A stretch of DNA of 64,000 nucleotides, from NCBI GenBank assembly GCA_031291445.1, contig JARLJA010000188.1, positions 1-64,000 of the forward strand. Direction: 5' to 3'. Both the position numbers and the translations under genes were made by a program. The notes beneath the pieces were generated by a model, which had not been told where the DNA came from, did no database searches, and saw nothing but the letters and a program-made list of their open reading frames with translations. Below, piece after piece: positions 17,940-29,382 of this stretch (its first letter is position 1; each line of letters begins with the position of its first letter). Source of the DNA: Xanthobacteraceae bacterium (GTDB lineage Bacteria; Pseudomonadota; Alphaproteobacteria; Rhizobiales; Xanthobacteraceae).

Positions 17940-18781
17940 CCGAACGCTCCGACAAGCCGATCGCCGCCGCGGACGGCGCGCAGACGTCCTTCGCGGGCCG
18001 GATGTCCTACGGCGACTACCTGCATCTCGAGACGCTGCTCGACGCCCAGAAGCCGCTGTCGTCCGCCCATGACGAGCTTCTGTTCATCATCCAGCACCAG
18101 ACCTCCGAGTTGTGGATGAAGCTCGCCATTCACGAAGTCCGCTCCGCGATCGCGGCGATCCGCCGCGACGAACTGCTGCCGGCCTTCAAGATGCTGACCC
18201 GCGTCGCCCGCATCTTCGAGCAGCTCAACAGCGCCTGGGATGTGCTGCGGACCATGACGCCGAGCGAATACACCGCGTTTCGCGGCTCGCTCGGGCAATC
18301 CTCCGGCTTCCAGTCGTTCCAGTACCGCGCCATCGAGTTCCTGGCGGGCAACCGCAACCTCGCGATGCTGGCACCGCACGCCCATCGCGACGACGTGACG
18401 GCGGCGCTGGAGGATATCCTCGCCGGGCCGAGCCTCTACGACGAGGCGCTGCGGCTGCTGGCCCGCCACGGCTTCGACATCGGCGCCGACGCGCAGCGGC
18501 AGGACTGGCGGGCGGGGCGCGCGCCGAACGAGGAGGTGGTCGAGGCCTGGCGCGCGGTCTATGCGGCGCCGGACCGCCACTGGCTGCTGTACGAGCTCGC
18601 GGAGAAGCTGGTCGATTTCGAGGACTATTTTCGCCGCTGGCGTTTCAACCACGTGACCACGGTGGAGCGCATCATCGGATTGAAGCGCGGCACCGGCGGC
18701 ACCTCGGGCGTGGCCTACCTGCGCAAGATGATCGAGGTCGAGCTGTTTCCCGAACTGTGGAGCGTGCGCACCACGCTGTAG
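17936..18781 (+). CDS. kynA: tryptophan 2,3-dioxygenase
   Basis: 281-residue haem dioxygenase that opens the tryptophan indole ring to N-formylkynurenine. The sequence contains the family landmarks [33 protein letters not shown] (with the substrate-site His), [15 protein letters not shown] and the haem-ligand His in [13 protein letters not shown], followed by [11 protein letters not shown]. Length and start agree with bacterial KynA. It is coupled to kynU by a four-base overlap. The gene ends 24 bases before the convergent response-regulator gene. Confidence 0.96.
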   Translation: MTERSDKPIAAADGAQTSFAGRMSYGDYLHLETLLDAQKPLSSAHDELLFIIQHQTSELWMKLAIHEVRSAIAAIRRDELLPAFKMLTRVARIFEQLNSAWDVLRTMTPSEYTAFRGSLGQSSGFQSFQYRAIEFLAGNRNLAMLAPHAHRDDVTAALEDILAGPSLYDEALRLLARHGFDIGADAQRQDWRAGRAPNEEVVEAWRAVYAAPDRHWLLYELAEKLVDFEDYFRRWRFNHVTTVERIIGLKRGTGGTSGVAYLRKMIEVELFPELWSVRTTL

Positions 18782-18805
18782 GGCGCGGCCCGATTTCGCC
18801 GCGCC

Positions 18806-19546
18806 TCAGAAATCGACCGGCTCGGGACGCTCCGTGGTCGACGGCGGGTCGGCAAATTTCGACAGCAGCCGATAGCCCACGCCGGATTCGGTCACCAGGA
18901 TGCGCGGGTGGTCCGGGTCGGCCTCGATCTTCTGCCGCAGCTTGCGGACCAGGATCCGCAGATACTGGATGTTCTCCCGCGGATTGCCGCTCCAGATCTC
19001 CTTCAAGAGATGCTCGTGGGTGACGACGAGCCCGGCATTGGCGGCAAGCACGTGCAGCAGCCGGTCCTCCATGCGGGTCAGCTTGACCTGATGCTGCGCG
19101 ATGGTGACGGTGCGGGTCACCAGGTTGATCCTCAACGGGCCCGCTTCCACCACCGGGCTCTCGGTCTTCGACCTGAAGAACCGCCGCAGCGCGACCTCGA
19201 TGCGGGCGAGCAGTTCGGTGATCCCGAACGGCTTGACCACGTAGTCGTCGGCCCCGGCATTGAGCAGTCGCACCTTCTCCGACTCGTTTGACTCGATCGA
19301 GAGAATGATCACCGGCGTGTTCGACCAGCCGCGAATCTGCTCGAGCACCTCGTCACCGCCCATGTCGGGCAGGGAGAGGTCGAGGATGATCACGTCCGGC
19401 GCGTGGAACAGGGCGTCGCGCACCGCGTCCTCGCCGGTTTCCGATTCGACCACGGCATAGCCGTTGAGCTCCAGGCCGGCGCGAAGAAAGCGCCGGATCT
19501 TCGGCTCGTCGTCGACGATGAGAACGGTATTGACGGGCTTGGTCAT
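18806..19546 (-). CDS. KdpE-like OmpR-family response regulator
   Basis: 246 residues. The receiver domain shows the acidic pocket (VDDE), phosphoacceptor Asp56 in VIILDLSLPDMGG, and DDYVVKPFGITELLARI. The C-terminal winged helix includes LTRMEDRLLHVLAAN, TREHLL-like THEHLLKEIW and VRKLRQKIEADPDHP followed by VGYRLL. The closest pattern I know is KdpE. Its start overlaps the stop of the histidine kinase upstream by four bases (ATGA), so the pair is co-translated. No kdpFABC potassium pump is in the window, so the target genes are unclear. Confidence 0.88.
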   Translation of the reverse strand: MTKPVNTVLIVDDEPKIRRFLRAGLELNGYAVVESETGEDAVRDALFHAPDVIILDLSLPDMGGDEVLEQIRGWSNTPVIILSIESNESEKVRLLNAGADDYVVKPFGITELLARIEVALRRFFRSKTESPVVEAGPLRINLVTRTVTIAQHQVKLTRMEDRLLHVLAANAGLVVTHEHLLKEIWSGNPRENIQYLRILVRKLRQKIEADPDHPRILVTESGVGYRLLSKFADPPSTTERPEPVDF

Positions 19547-21153
19547 GGGGCGGCACCTTCGTCGTCGTCCGGGATCGGCTCGGCGGCCGGCAGGATGATG
19601 GAGGCGATCGCGCCGGGCGTGTCGCTTCGGTTGGCGATCTCGAGGCGCCCGCCATTGGCCTGGACGAACGCGGAGGCGATCCACAGTCCGAGGCCGAATC
19701 CCGTGGTGGCGTGGCGCTGGCGCTGGCCGCGGAACGACTTGCGCCCGAGCTGGCCCAGGTCCTCGGCGGCGAGACCGGGGCCCTCGTCGGTCACCGACAG
19801 CACGACCTGTCCGGCGCCGGCCCGGACATCGACCCCGATGCGCGATCCTGCCCTGGAATACTTGGCGGCATTGTCGAGCAGCTGGCCGCAGGCCTCCTCG
19901 ATCAGCACCGCGTCGACCTTGACGAGCGGCAGGTCGGCCGCGAAGACGCGGTCGATCGTATGCCCCGACAGCCGCCGCGCCCGGCGCGCGATCGCGGCAT
20001 TGAAGATGTCGACCGGGTCGGCCCATTCGAGCCGCGGCTTGACGCCGTCGGCGGTCACCCGCGACGCGGTGATCAGGGTCTCCAGGAAGCCGTCGAGCTG
20101 TGCGGCTTCGTCGTAGATGCCCTCGACCAGGGAGCCGACCACCGGATCGGCGCCGAGCGCCGGCATCTCGCGCAGCACGCTCGCCGCGCCCAGCACCGAT
20201 GCCAGCGGGGTGCGCAGTTCATGCGAGACGATGCCGTGCATGGCGTCCTTCAGCAGGCCTTCGCGCCAGCGCGCCTGCGCCGCGTTCATGGCGTCGCCGA
20301 TGTCGATGCGCGCCAGCGTCAGCGCGACTTCCGAGATGACGCCTTCGAGCTGGCGCAGCTGCGGATCGTCGGACGCCTCCGCGTCGGCGTCGGCGCCGAG
20401 GTCGACGGCGATCACGCCGTGATCGACGCCCTTCAGCGCGACCGGGCAGAGCATCCAGCGCCGGCCGGTCGCATCATCGACCCTGGTGGTGACCGGCGCG
20501 CCGCCGCGGCCCGCCAACGCCGCGATCTCGCGCCGGATGCCGTCGGGAAGCCCGGCCTGGTCCTTCCGGCTTTCCCCCTCGTCGCCGGCCGAGAGGAACA
20601 GCCCGGCGGGGCTTCCCAGTTCGTCGGAAAGATAGCGCTGGGTGGCGCTGAGCAGGTCGTCGATGGTGAAGCAGCGCGCGAGCTGGCGGGAGAATTCATA
20701 GAGGGTCGCGATCTGCCGTTCGCGACGTCGCGACACGTCGGCTTCGTGGCGCACCCGCGCGGCGAGATCGCTGCAGATCAGGGCGACCACCAGGAACAGC
20801 AGCAGCTCCACCAACTGCCGCGGATCGTCGACGGAGAGGCTGTAGTAGGGCGGGACGAAGAAGAAGTCCGCGGCGGCGGCGCCGGCGACGGCCGCGGCAG
20901 CGGCAGCGGGGAATCCCGAGCGGGTGGCGGCCAGCACCACCGGAATGAGGTAAATGATCGGGACCAGGTTGACCGGAATCGTGGTGGGCAGCATCAACAG
21001 GCCGCCGGTGACCGCGGCGACAACCGCCAGCGCGGCCACGATGTGCAGCACGGTGACCGCGCCACGGGTGTTGGCAGCCTTCATGACCTGCAAGAGCCAT
21101 CGGACCCCGGCACCGGTGGCGGGGGGCTCGTCGTCAGCCTGTTCAATCGTCAA
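19543..21153 (-). CDS. KdpD-like sensor histidine kinase lacking the N-terminal Kdp sensor region
   Basis: 536 residues. Four closely packed hydrophobic segments (about 33-130), with FFFVPPYYSLSVDDPRQLVEL, match the DUF4118 membrane module of KdpD. A GAF-like region follows (about 150-280), then the phosphoacceptor His311 in GIVSHELRTPLASVLG and an ATPase domain (LLDNAAKYSR, VTDEGPGL, GFGLGLWIASAFVQANGG). Full KdpD is near 900 residues and starts with a KdpD sensor domain plus a USP domain. Both are absent here, with no trace upstream. It may respond to something other than K+. It is coupled to the response regulator. Confidence 0.88.
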   Translation of the reverse strand: MTIEQADDEPPATGAGVRWLLQVMKAANTRGAVTVLHIVAALAVVAAVTGGLLMLPTTIPVNLVPIIYLIPVVLAATRSGFPAAAAAAVAGAAAADFFFVPPYYSLSVDDPRQLVELLLFLVVALICSDLAARVRHEADVSRRRERQIATLYEFSRQLARCFTIDDLLSATQRYLSDELGSPAGLFLSAGDEGESRKDQAGLPDGIRREIAALAGRGGAPVTTRVDDATGRRWMLCPVALKGVDHGVIAVDLGADADAEASDDPQLRQLEGVISEVALTLARIDIGDAMNAAQARWREGLLKDAMHGIVSHELRTPLASVLGAASVLREMPALGADPVVGSLVEGIYDEAAQLDGFLETLITASRVTADGVKPRLEWADPVDIFNAAIARRARRLSGHTIDRVFAADLPLVKVDAVLIEEACGQLLDNAAKYSRAGSRIGVDVRAGAGQVVLSVTDEGPGLAAEDLGQLGRKSFRGQRQRHATTGFGLGLWIASAFVQANGGRLEIANRSDTPGAIASIILPAAEPIPDDDEGAAP

Positions 21154-21614
21154 CGAACGGTTCTCGCACGGGGCATCGTCTGACGCACGCCCACGCCACC
21201 ACGCTCGCGGCAGCTCGGCATAGCGCTTGGTTGAATTGCAGGCGAAGCCGCATGCCGACCTTGCACTGCCGCTCCGTCCGCCCTCAACGGTCGAACGATC
21301 GCGGATCTTGTGCCCTGTCTGGCTTGACTTGGCTCCTCACTGCCCCGGCAAGACGATGTTCCCCCGGAGCGACATAGGAAATCCATATGTGATGTCCGGC
21401 CATGAAATAAAGAAATAATAGAGTTAAGGGCGCCGTCGCCACCAGCGGGTCGTGCGCGTGCCGCCCTGCAATCCGGAGATAAGGAATTTTTTGCCTATCC
21501 GTAAAATTCGATGGAACCGGCAAATCGGACGCAAACAGGTCCTGAGGCACGATGGCCGCGATCGTGTGACTTCGTTTGCCCCGGGCCCAGCCTATTAAGG
21601 AAGAGTTCATTCTG
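21154..21614. other. 461-bp intergenic region with no gene recognised
   Basis: This divergent region between the sensor kinase and the secreted protease gene is less GC-rich than its surroundings, notably at 21385-21430 and 21480-21510 (aataaagaaataatag; aaggaattttttgcc). Short open frames lack ribosome sites and coding bias. It probably holds both promoters and the leader of the protease gene, whose Shine-Dalgarno AAGGAAGAG lies at about 21598-21606. Confidence 0.5.
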
Positions 21615-24104
21615 ATGTCGATTAAGCCTCAGTCCAGCCATGCGAACCAGGCGAATTCCGGCACCGATACGGGATCGGACAGCGGTTCGGCGCAAGATCT
21701 GTCGTTTCTGGGCGGGATCGATCCCTCCGCCACAGCCTTCGTCTCTTCCGGCGGCTCCGCCCTGACGTCGGCGCCGCAGCCGCTGGTTCCGACCCTGTCC
21801 GTCGTGAGCGCCACGTCGACGTCGTCGTCCGTGAGCACCGCGGCCACGATCCCGACCACCTCGATTTCGTCGACCACGGTGCATGCCGCGTCGACCCCGT
21901 CCTGGATCGGCACGCTGTCGACCGCCTCGATCGCCGCCGACATGGCGGCCGCCGACGTCAACGGCACCGTGACCTATACCGGGCTCGAAAAGGTCTTCAC
22001 CGACCTCGAGGCGACGCTCGCCTCCTCCAGGACCACGCTGACCGCGGCCGAATTCAACGACCTCAAGACCATTGCCGCCAATCTCAACAACGGCATGTCG
22101 ACGTCGAGCTACCTCACCGCCATCACCCAGGCGCTGGTCAACGGCAATGCCGCCAACGCCACCTGGACCGGCGGCGGCGCGAGCGCGACGACGCTGGGCA
22201 ATCTCGCCGCCGGCTCGTCCGCCACCCAGCTCACCGAACTGGTCGGCAAGTGGTTCATGGGCACCGACCTGCCAAGTTCGAAGGTGTCGATGGACGGCAG
22301 CAATTTCACGGTGTCCTACTCGACCTCGGCGAGCCCGCTGTTCGGATCGAGCGGCCCGAGCATGAACGACATCAACCAGGGCTATCTCGGCGACTGCTAC
22401 CTGCTGTCGAGCCTGGCCGAGGTCGCGCACCAGAACTCCGGTGACATCTCCTCGATGTTCACCGTGAACGGCAACAACACCTACGGGGTGCGGTTCTACG
22501 TCGACGGCGTCGCCGAATACGTTACCGTCAACGCCTCGCTGGCCAACGGCGGCAGCATTTTCAACTCCGGCAGCGACATCTGGGCGAGCCTGGCCGAGAA
22601 GGCCTATGCCCAGCTGCAAACCGCCGGAGCGGTGACCGGCAATTCCTATTCCGGCAATACCTGGACGTCGATCGGCAACGGCGGCGCGCCGGAATACGCG
22701 CTGGAGGAGATCACCGGCGCCTCGGCGATCACCGATTTCGACGCCAGCAGCGGCTCCTGGTACAAGGTGGTCTATAATTCCTCCTTCAGCTCTTCGAGCT
22801 ATACCAGCGGCATCAGCACCGCGAGCGTGCTCGCCACGCTGGCCGCCGACCTCGCCAAGGGCGACGACGTCGTCCTGACCTCCTGGACCAACGCCACCGA
22901 CTCGTCCGGCCGGACCACGCTGGTCGCCAGCCACGCGATGTCGATCTACGGCTACGACACCTCCACCGGCATGCTCGAGATCCGCAACCCGTGGGGCACC
23001 GAGAGCGGCCAATATTGGGACACGACCTTCGAGGTCAGCCTGTCGACGCTGCTCGCCGACGGCGACACCATCACCGCCGACAATGTCGGCCAGGGCACGA
23101 CGCCGACGCGATCCGCCCCCACCGTGACGTCGCAGACCGCCGCGCAGACCTGGAAGCGCGGACAGGCCGTCAGCTTCAAGCTGGCGTCCAACACCTTCAC
23201 CGATCCCCAGGGCAGCGCCCTGACCTATACGGCGACCCAGTCCAACGGCGCCGCGCTGCCGTCCTGGCTCAGCTTCAATGCCCAGACCGGGACCTTCACC
23301 GGCACCGTTGCCAGCTCCGCGGCCGGACTGACCATCAAGGTGACGGCCACCGACGGCTACGGGCTCTCGACGTCCGAAACCTTCAGCGTCAGCACGCCGG
23401 CACCGGCGGCGCCGGTCATCAGCGCGCAGACCGCGACCCAGACCTGGAAGCTCGGCCAGGCGGTCAGCTTCACGCTGGCGTCGAATACCTTCACCGATCC
23501 GCAGGGCGAGGCGCTGAGCTATTCGGCGACCCTGTCCAACGGCGCGGCGCTGCCGTCCTGGCTGAGTTTCAACGCCGCGACCGGCAAATTCACCGGCACG
23601 GTGCCGAACACCGCGGCGGGCCTGAGCATCAAGGTCACCGCGACCGACGCCGGCGGCGCGGCGACCTCGGAGACCTTCTCGGTGCTGACGCCGGCGTCCG
23701 CGCCGGTGGTGACTGCGGCGACCGCGGCGCAGACCTGGAAGACCGGCGCGACCTTTACCGACGCGCTTGCCTCCAACACCTTCACCGACCCGCAGGGCGA
23801 GAAGCTGACCTACGCGGCGACGCTGTCGAACGGCGCGGCGCTGCCGACCTGGCTCAAATTCAACACCGCGACCGATACCTTCACCGGCACCGCGCCGACC
23901 ACGGCGACCTCGTTCAGCGTCAAGGTCACCGCGACCGACACCAGCGGGCTGTCGGTATCCGAGACCTTCGGCGTGGGCATCGCGGCGACCGCCGCGCGTT
24001 TCACCGAGGTGATTGCCTCGACCTCGAGCGGCGGATCGTCGACCTCGAGCCTCGGCCACATCACCTCGTCGACCCCGACCACGCTGTCGTCGCCGCTGCA
24101 CTGA
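21615..24104 (+). CDS. calpain-like (C2 family) cysteine protease with three tandem Ig-like repeats, predicted type I secretion substrate
   Basis: 829-residue acidic, Ser/Thr/Ala-rich protein. The C2 peptidase core is at about 240-480: INQGYLGDCYLLSSLAE (Gln255, Cys261), ASHAMSIYGYD (His440) and LEIRNPWGTESGQYW (Asn458), so the catalytic triad is complete. Three Ig/cadherin-like repeats of 97-98 residues follow (about 500-795). There is no Sec or Tat signal, and the last 40 residues are Ser/Thr-rich (STSSLGHITSST), as expected for an uncleaved C-terminal type I signal. No RTX glycine/Asp nonapeptides are present. Genes for an ABC exporter and an HlyD adaptor follow directly. The start at 21615 is preceded by AAGGAAGAG. 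Confidence 0.87.
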   Translation: MSIKPQSSHANQANSGTDTGSDSGSAQDLSFLGGIDPSATAFVSSGGSALTSAPQPLVPTLSVVSATSTSSSVSTAATIPTTSISSTTVHAASTPSWIGTLSTASIAADMAAADVNGTVTYTGLEKVFTDLEATLASSRTTLTAAEFNDLKTIAANLNNGMSTSSYLTAITQALVNGNAANATWTGGGASATTLGNLAAGSSATQLTELVGKWFMGTDLPSSKVSMDGSNFTVSYSTSASPLFGSSGPSMNDINQGYLGDCYLLSSLAEVAHQNSGDISSMFTVNGNNTYGVRFYVDGVAEYVTVNASLANGGSIFNSGSDIWASLAEKAYAQLQTAGAVTGNSYSGNTWTSIGNGGAPEYALEEITGASAITDFDASSGSWYKVVYNSSFSSSSYTSGISTASVLATLAADLAKGDDVVLTSWTNATDSSGRTTLVASHAMSIYGYDTSTGMLEIRNPWGTESGQYWDTTFEVSLSTLLADGDTITADNVGQGTTPTRSAPTVTSQTAAQTWKRGQAVSFKLASNTFTDPQGSALTYTATQSNGAALPSWLSFNAQTGTFTGTVASSAAGLTIKVTATDGYGLSTSETFSVSTPAPAAPVISAQTATQTWKLGQAVSFTLASNTFTDPQGEALSYSATLSNGAALPSWLSFNAATGKFTGTVPNTAAGLSIKVTATDAGGAATSETFSVLTPASAPVVTAATAAQTWKTGATFTDALASNTFTDPQGEKLTYAATLSNGAALPTWLKFNTATDTFTGTAPTTATSFSVKVTATDTSGLSVSETFGVGIAATAARFTEVIASTSSGGSSTSSLGHITSSTPTTLSSPLH
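23110..23990 (+). repeat. three tandem repeats coding for Ig-like (He_PIG/cadherin-type) domains
   Basis: Units share AAQTWK..Q, ASNTFTDPQG..L.Y.AT, SNGAALP.WL.FN..TG.FTGT and IKVTATD....S.SETF. The recurring TGGAAG of the QTWK motif falls at 23151, 23445 and 23736, giving periods of 294 and 291 bp. The array could expand or contract by recombination. The encoded domains usually act as stalks or adhesive modules. Confidence 0.85.
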
Positions 24105-24124
24105 GGCACTTTTGTCCTTGCTTT

Positions 24125-24157
24125 CGGCCGCCACGGTCCCGCCGGGGCGGCCGTTTT
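24125..24157 (+). terminator. intrinsic terminator after the protease gene
   Basis: Stem CGGCCGCC / GGCGGCCG with a 13-base loop, followed immediately by TTTT, 20 bases beyond the stop. It suggests the protease and the secretion genes can be transcribed separately. Confidence 0.7.
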
Positions 24158-24261
24158 GCGTCCGCACCCAATTCGTTAAGCATGCCGCTTAACGCCGCCA
24201 CAACGTCAACGCCGTACCTTGCGTAACGATTTCTTGGGGATGAGGCGGCGGGGCTTTACGG

Positions 24262-26379
<2,118 letters not shown>

Positions 26380-26392
26380 GGAGAATGGGCCG

Positions 26393-27811
26393 ATGATGTC
26401 CGCATCGCTGTCGCGCCTGCTGGCGTTCGATCCGGGGCATGCCCGGGAGCGCGAATTCCTGCCGGCGGCGCTGGAGGTCACCGAGACCCCGCCCAATCCG
26501 CTCGGCCGCCTGATCGCGCTGGTGCTCGGGCTGGTGGCGCTGGCGGGGCTTGGCTGGGCGGTGATCGGCAAGGTCGACATCGTCGCGGTGGCCAGCGGCA
26601 AGATCATTTCCCACATGCGCACCCAGGTGGTGCAGCCGTTCGAGACCGCGAGCGTCAAGGCGGTGCTGGTCAGCCCGGGCCAGCGGGTCGGCGTCGGAGA
26701 TCCCCTGATCGAGCTCGACAAGACCGCCGCGCTCGCCGAGCGCGACCGCGCCCGCAACGACCTCGTCGCCGCCCAGCTCGACGACATGCGGCTGTCGGCG
26801 TTTCTCGACGGCGCCGCCGCGGCGCCGTTCGAGGCCGTCGAGGCCGCGACGCCGCTCGACCGCGCCCGCGCGCAGGCCCAGCTCACGGCGCAGGTCGCGA
26901 TGCGCGCGAGCCAGCTCTCCGGGCTGGCGCAGGACCGCCTCCAGCACGTCGCCGATCGCGAGGCCCTGAAGCAGACCGCGGTCAAGGTCGAGCAGACCCT
27001 GCCGATCGTGGCCGAGCGCGCCAGCATTCGCGCCAAGGCGATGGAGCTCGGCAACACCTCGGTGCTCGCCGGCCTCGAGAGCCAGCAACTGCTGGTCGAG
27101 ACCCGCGCCGAGCTCGAGATCACGCGCGCCAAGATCGCCTCGCTCGACGCCGCGATCGCCGGCCTCGACGACAAGGTGGTGGCCACCACCGCGGAAATCC
27201 GCACCACCGCCATGGGCGATCTCGGCAAGGCCCGCGAGCGGGTGCGCGCCGCCGAGGAGGCGCTCGCCAAGGCGACGCGCCGCGCCGACCTGCAGACGCT
27301 TCGGTCGCCGATCAGCGGCACGGTGCAGCAGCTGCACATCGCCACCATCGGCGCGGTGGTGACCCCGGCGCAGCAGCTGTTGTCGGTGGTGCCCGACGAC
27401 GACCGGATCGAGGTCGAGGCCGTGCTCGACAACCGCGACGTCGGCTTCGTCGCCGTCGGCCAGCGCGTCGAGCTCAAGGTCGACGCCTTCCCGTTCACCC
27501 GCTACGGCCTGCTCGGCGGCACCGTCAAGTCGGTCGACCGCGACGCCGAGGCGGCGCCGGTCGGCCAGTCCAGCGTCCAGGGCACCGAGCGGCTCGCCGA
27601 CGAGACCGATCACGTCGAGGGCAGCGAGCGGCTGCGCTACACCGTGCACATCGCGGTCGAGCCCGGCAGCTTCGACGTCGACGGCCGCGCCGCGGTGCTG
27701 CTGCCGGGGATGTCGGTGAAGGCCGAAATCCTCACCGGCAAACGTCGCATCATCGATTTCCTGCTGGCGCCGCTGCGTGAGCACATGCATGACGCCATGC
27801 GCGAGCGGTGA
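26393..27811 (+). CDS. type I secretion membrane-fusion protein, HlyD family
   Basis: 472 residues. A single N-terminal membrane helix (about 45-65, LIALVLGLVALAGLGWAVIG) is followed by KVDIVAVASGKI, the HlyD beta-barrel entry. A long coiled-coil region (about 110-300, rich in Glu/Ala/Leu/Arg) precedes the second lipoyl half-motif LRSPISGTVQQLHIATIGAVV and the C-terminal beta-barrel ending LLAPLREHMHDAMRER, typical of RTX adaptors. The ATG lies after a GGAG site just downstream of the ABC gene stop. It bridges the ABC transporter and an outer-membrane channel during export. Confidence 0.93.
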   Translation: MMSASLSRLLAFDPGHAREREFLPAALEVTETPPNPLGRLIALVLGLVALAGLGWAVIGKVDIVAVASGKIISHMRTQVVQPFETASVKAVLVSPGQRVGVGDPLIELDKTAALAERDRARNDLVAAQLDDMRLSAFLDGAAAAPFEAVEAATPLDRARAQAQLTAQVAMRASQLSGLAQDRLQHVADREALKQTAVKVEQTLPIVAERASIRAKAMELGNTSVLAGLESQQLLVETRAELEITRAKIASLDAAIAGLDDKVVATTAEIRTTAMGDLGKARERVRAAEEALAKATRRADLQTLRSPISGTVQQLHIATIGAVVTPAQQLLSVVPDDDRIEVEAVLDNRDVGFVAVGQRVELKVDAFPFTRYGLLGGTVKSVDRDAEAAPVGQSSVQGTERLADETDHVEGSERLRYTVHIAVEPGSFDVDGRAAVLLPGMSVKAEILTGKRRIIDFLLAPLREHMHDAMRER

Positions 27812-27834
27812 GGCAGTTTCTGTCTGATTTTATT

Positions 27835-27924
27835 CGTCATGGCCGGGCTCGTCCCGGCCATCCACGTCTTTCTTGTTGCAAGGCTACAAAGACGTGGATG
27901 CCCGCAACACGTGCGGGCATGACG
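27835..27924. repeat. palindromic intergenic repeat, copy 1 ('GTCATGGCCGGG...CATCCACGTCTT')
   Basis: CGTCATGGCCGGGCTCGTCC reads inward to CATCCACGTCTT, and after a short loop AAGACGTGGATG...GGGCATGACG reads back, forming a ~90-nt imperfect hairpin. It lies in the gap between the convergent hlyD and MFS genes. The second copy is at 55408-55532. The element is common between genes in Bradyrhizobium and Rhodopseudomonas, and its translation gives the familiar spurious peptide MAGLVPAIHVF. Confidence 0.8.
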
Positions 27925-27947
27925 AACGTAAGCGAACGCTGCCCCGC

Positions 27948-29240
27948 TCACGCCGGCTTCGCCACCCGCAGCCGCCCCGCCACCGCCCGCACCTTGCGCG
28001 GCGCCGCCAGGAACACCGAGGCGCCGGAGATCGCGCTCATGACGATGCCGAGGCCGAACGCGGCGTTGTAGTCGCCGAGGCGGTCGTGCAGCACCCCGGT
28101 GACCCAGGGTCCGGCGGCGCCGCCGGCGAGCGCAATCATCATGATGGTGCCGAAGATGGTGCCGAAGCTGCGGCCCATGAAGATCTCGGCCACCACCGCG
28201 CCCATGATCGAGGTCAGGCCGTAGCCGAGGAAGCCCTGCGCCACCACCATGACGTAGACGAGGGCGAGGCTCGGCTGCGACTGCAGCAGGATGAGGATCG
28301 CAAAGCAGATGCCGAAGCCGTGGCTGGCGATGGCCCAGATCCATTCGCGGCCGATGCGGTCGGACAGGTGGCCGAGCGCGATCTGCCCCGGAATGCCGAA
28401 CGAGGAGACGAGGCCGAGCGCCCAGGCCGCCGTGCCCGAACTGAAGCCGATCTCGACCAGGTATTTGGTCTGGTGGACCTGGACCGCGTACCAGATGTAC
28501 AGGGCGCCGAAATAGCCGATCGCCAGCCACCAGAACCGTTGGGTGCGCAGCGCCCGCGCCAGCGTCCAGTCGACCGCCGCCCATGCCGGGTCGACGATGT
28601 TCGAGGGCGCCGCCGCTGCCGTCACCGACGCCACGCCGTCGCCGTCGGGGTTGAGCCCGAGGTCTTCGGGACGCTTGCGGAGCAGCAGGTTGAGCGGCAC
28701 CAGCACGACCAGGATCAGGATCCCCATGCTGAAGCTCGCGGTCCGCCACCCGGCGTGATCGATCATGCTCTGGACCCAGGGCAACAGCGTGATCGAACCG
28801 ACGCCGACGCCGGCGAAGGCGATCCCGATCGCCAGCCCGCGGCGGGCCACGAACCAGTTGGGCAGGAACAGCGACTGGCCGGAATAGCCCAGGCAGATGC
28901 TGCCGGCGCCCACCAGCACGCCGATGCTGAGATAGAGATGCCAGGGTTCCCGGGTCAGCGGCGCGAGAAGAAGGCCGCCCGCCATCAGCAGGGTGCCCAG
29001 TTCCATCACCGTCCGCGGACCGGTCCGGTCCATCAGCCGGCCCATCGCCGGGCTGAGCAGCGCCGAGATCACGAAGCCGAACGAGAAGGCCCCCGCGGTG
29101 GTGCCGCGATCCCAGCCGAACTCGTCGATGATGGGCGAGAACAGCAGGGAAAACGAGGTCCGCGCGTTGACGCCGATGCCCATGGTGACGAACGTCACGG
29201 CGACGATCACCCAGCCGTAGAAGAACGGAAGTCGGAGCAT
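27948..29240 (-). CDS. MFS transporter (monocarboxylate/OFA-like)
   Basis: 430-residue inner-membrane carrier with about 12 hydrophobic helices, starting FFYGWVIVAVTFVTMGIGVN. Canonical MFS loop motifs are seen after helix 2 (GRLMDRTGPRTVM) and after helix 8 (GHLSDRIGREWIW). The initial FYGWVIV and the SFSLLFSPI region resemble the monocarboxylate/oxalate-formate type of carrier. The ATG at 29240 starts MLRLPFFYGW; the 40 further in-frame upstream codons lack a signal or coding character. Substrate unknown, no adjacent catabolic gene. Confidence 0.87.
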   Translation of the reverse strand: MLRLPFFYGWVIVAVTFVTMGIGVNARTSFSLLFSPIIDEFGWDRGTTAGAFSFGFVISALLSPAMGRLMDRTGPRTVMELGTLLMAGGLLLAPLTREPWHLYLSIGVLVGAGSICLGYSGQSLFLPNWFVARRGLAIGIAFAGVGVGSITLLPWVQSMIDHAGWRTASFSMGILILVVLVPLNLLLRKRPEDLGLNPDGDGVASVTAAAAPSNIVDPAWAAVDWTLARALRTQRFWWLAIGYFGALYIWYAVQVHQTKYLVEIGFSSGTAAWALGLVSSFGIPGQIALGHLSDRIGREWIWAIASHGFGICFAILILLQSQPSLALVYVMVVAQGFLGYGLTSIMGAVVAEIFMGRSFGTIFGTIMMIALAGGAAGPWVTGVLHDRLGDYNAAFGLGIVMSAISGASVFLAAPRKVRAVAGRLRVAKPA

Positions 29241-29382
29241 CGGATCATCCCGGGCGCCGCGGCGCGTCACGCAGATCTGCCGGCGGATTGATGTGGGGGA
29301 GTGCGGGGAGGCGAGGCTACTGCAGCCGATTACGGAATGAAAGCCGAGCGGCCGTGCCAAGCGTTCATGGCTGGTCGTCGCC

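Noticed and set aside
22000-24100. protein repeats as a CRISPR-like or tandem DNA repeat array
   Set aside because: Periodicity of 291-294 bp follows protein domains and stays in frame; there are no short identical repeats with unique spacers.
21495-24167. 890-codon minus-strand open frame opposite the calpain-like protease
   Set aside because: Low-complexity Gly/Arg translation with no motif; the plus strand has an intact catalytic triad and repeats.
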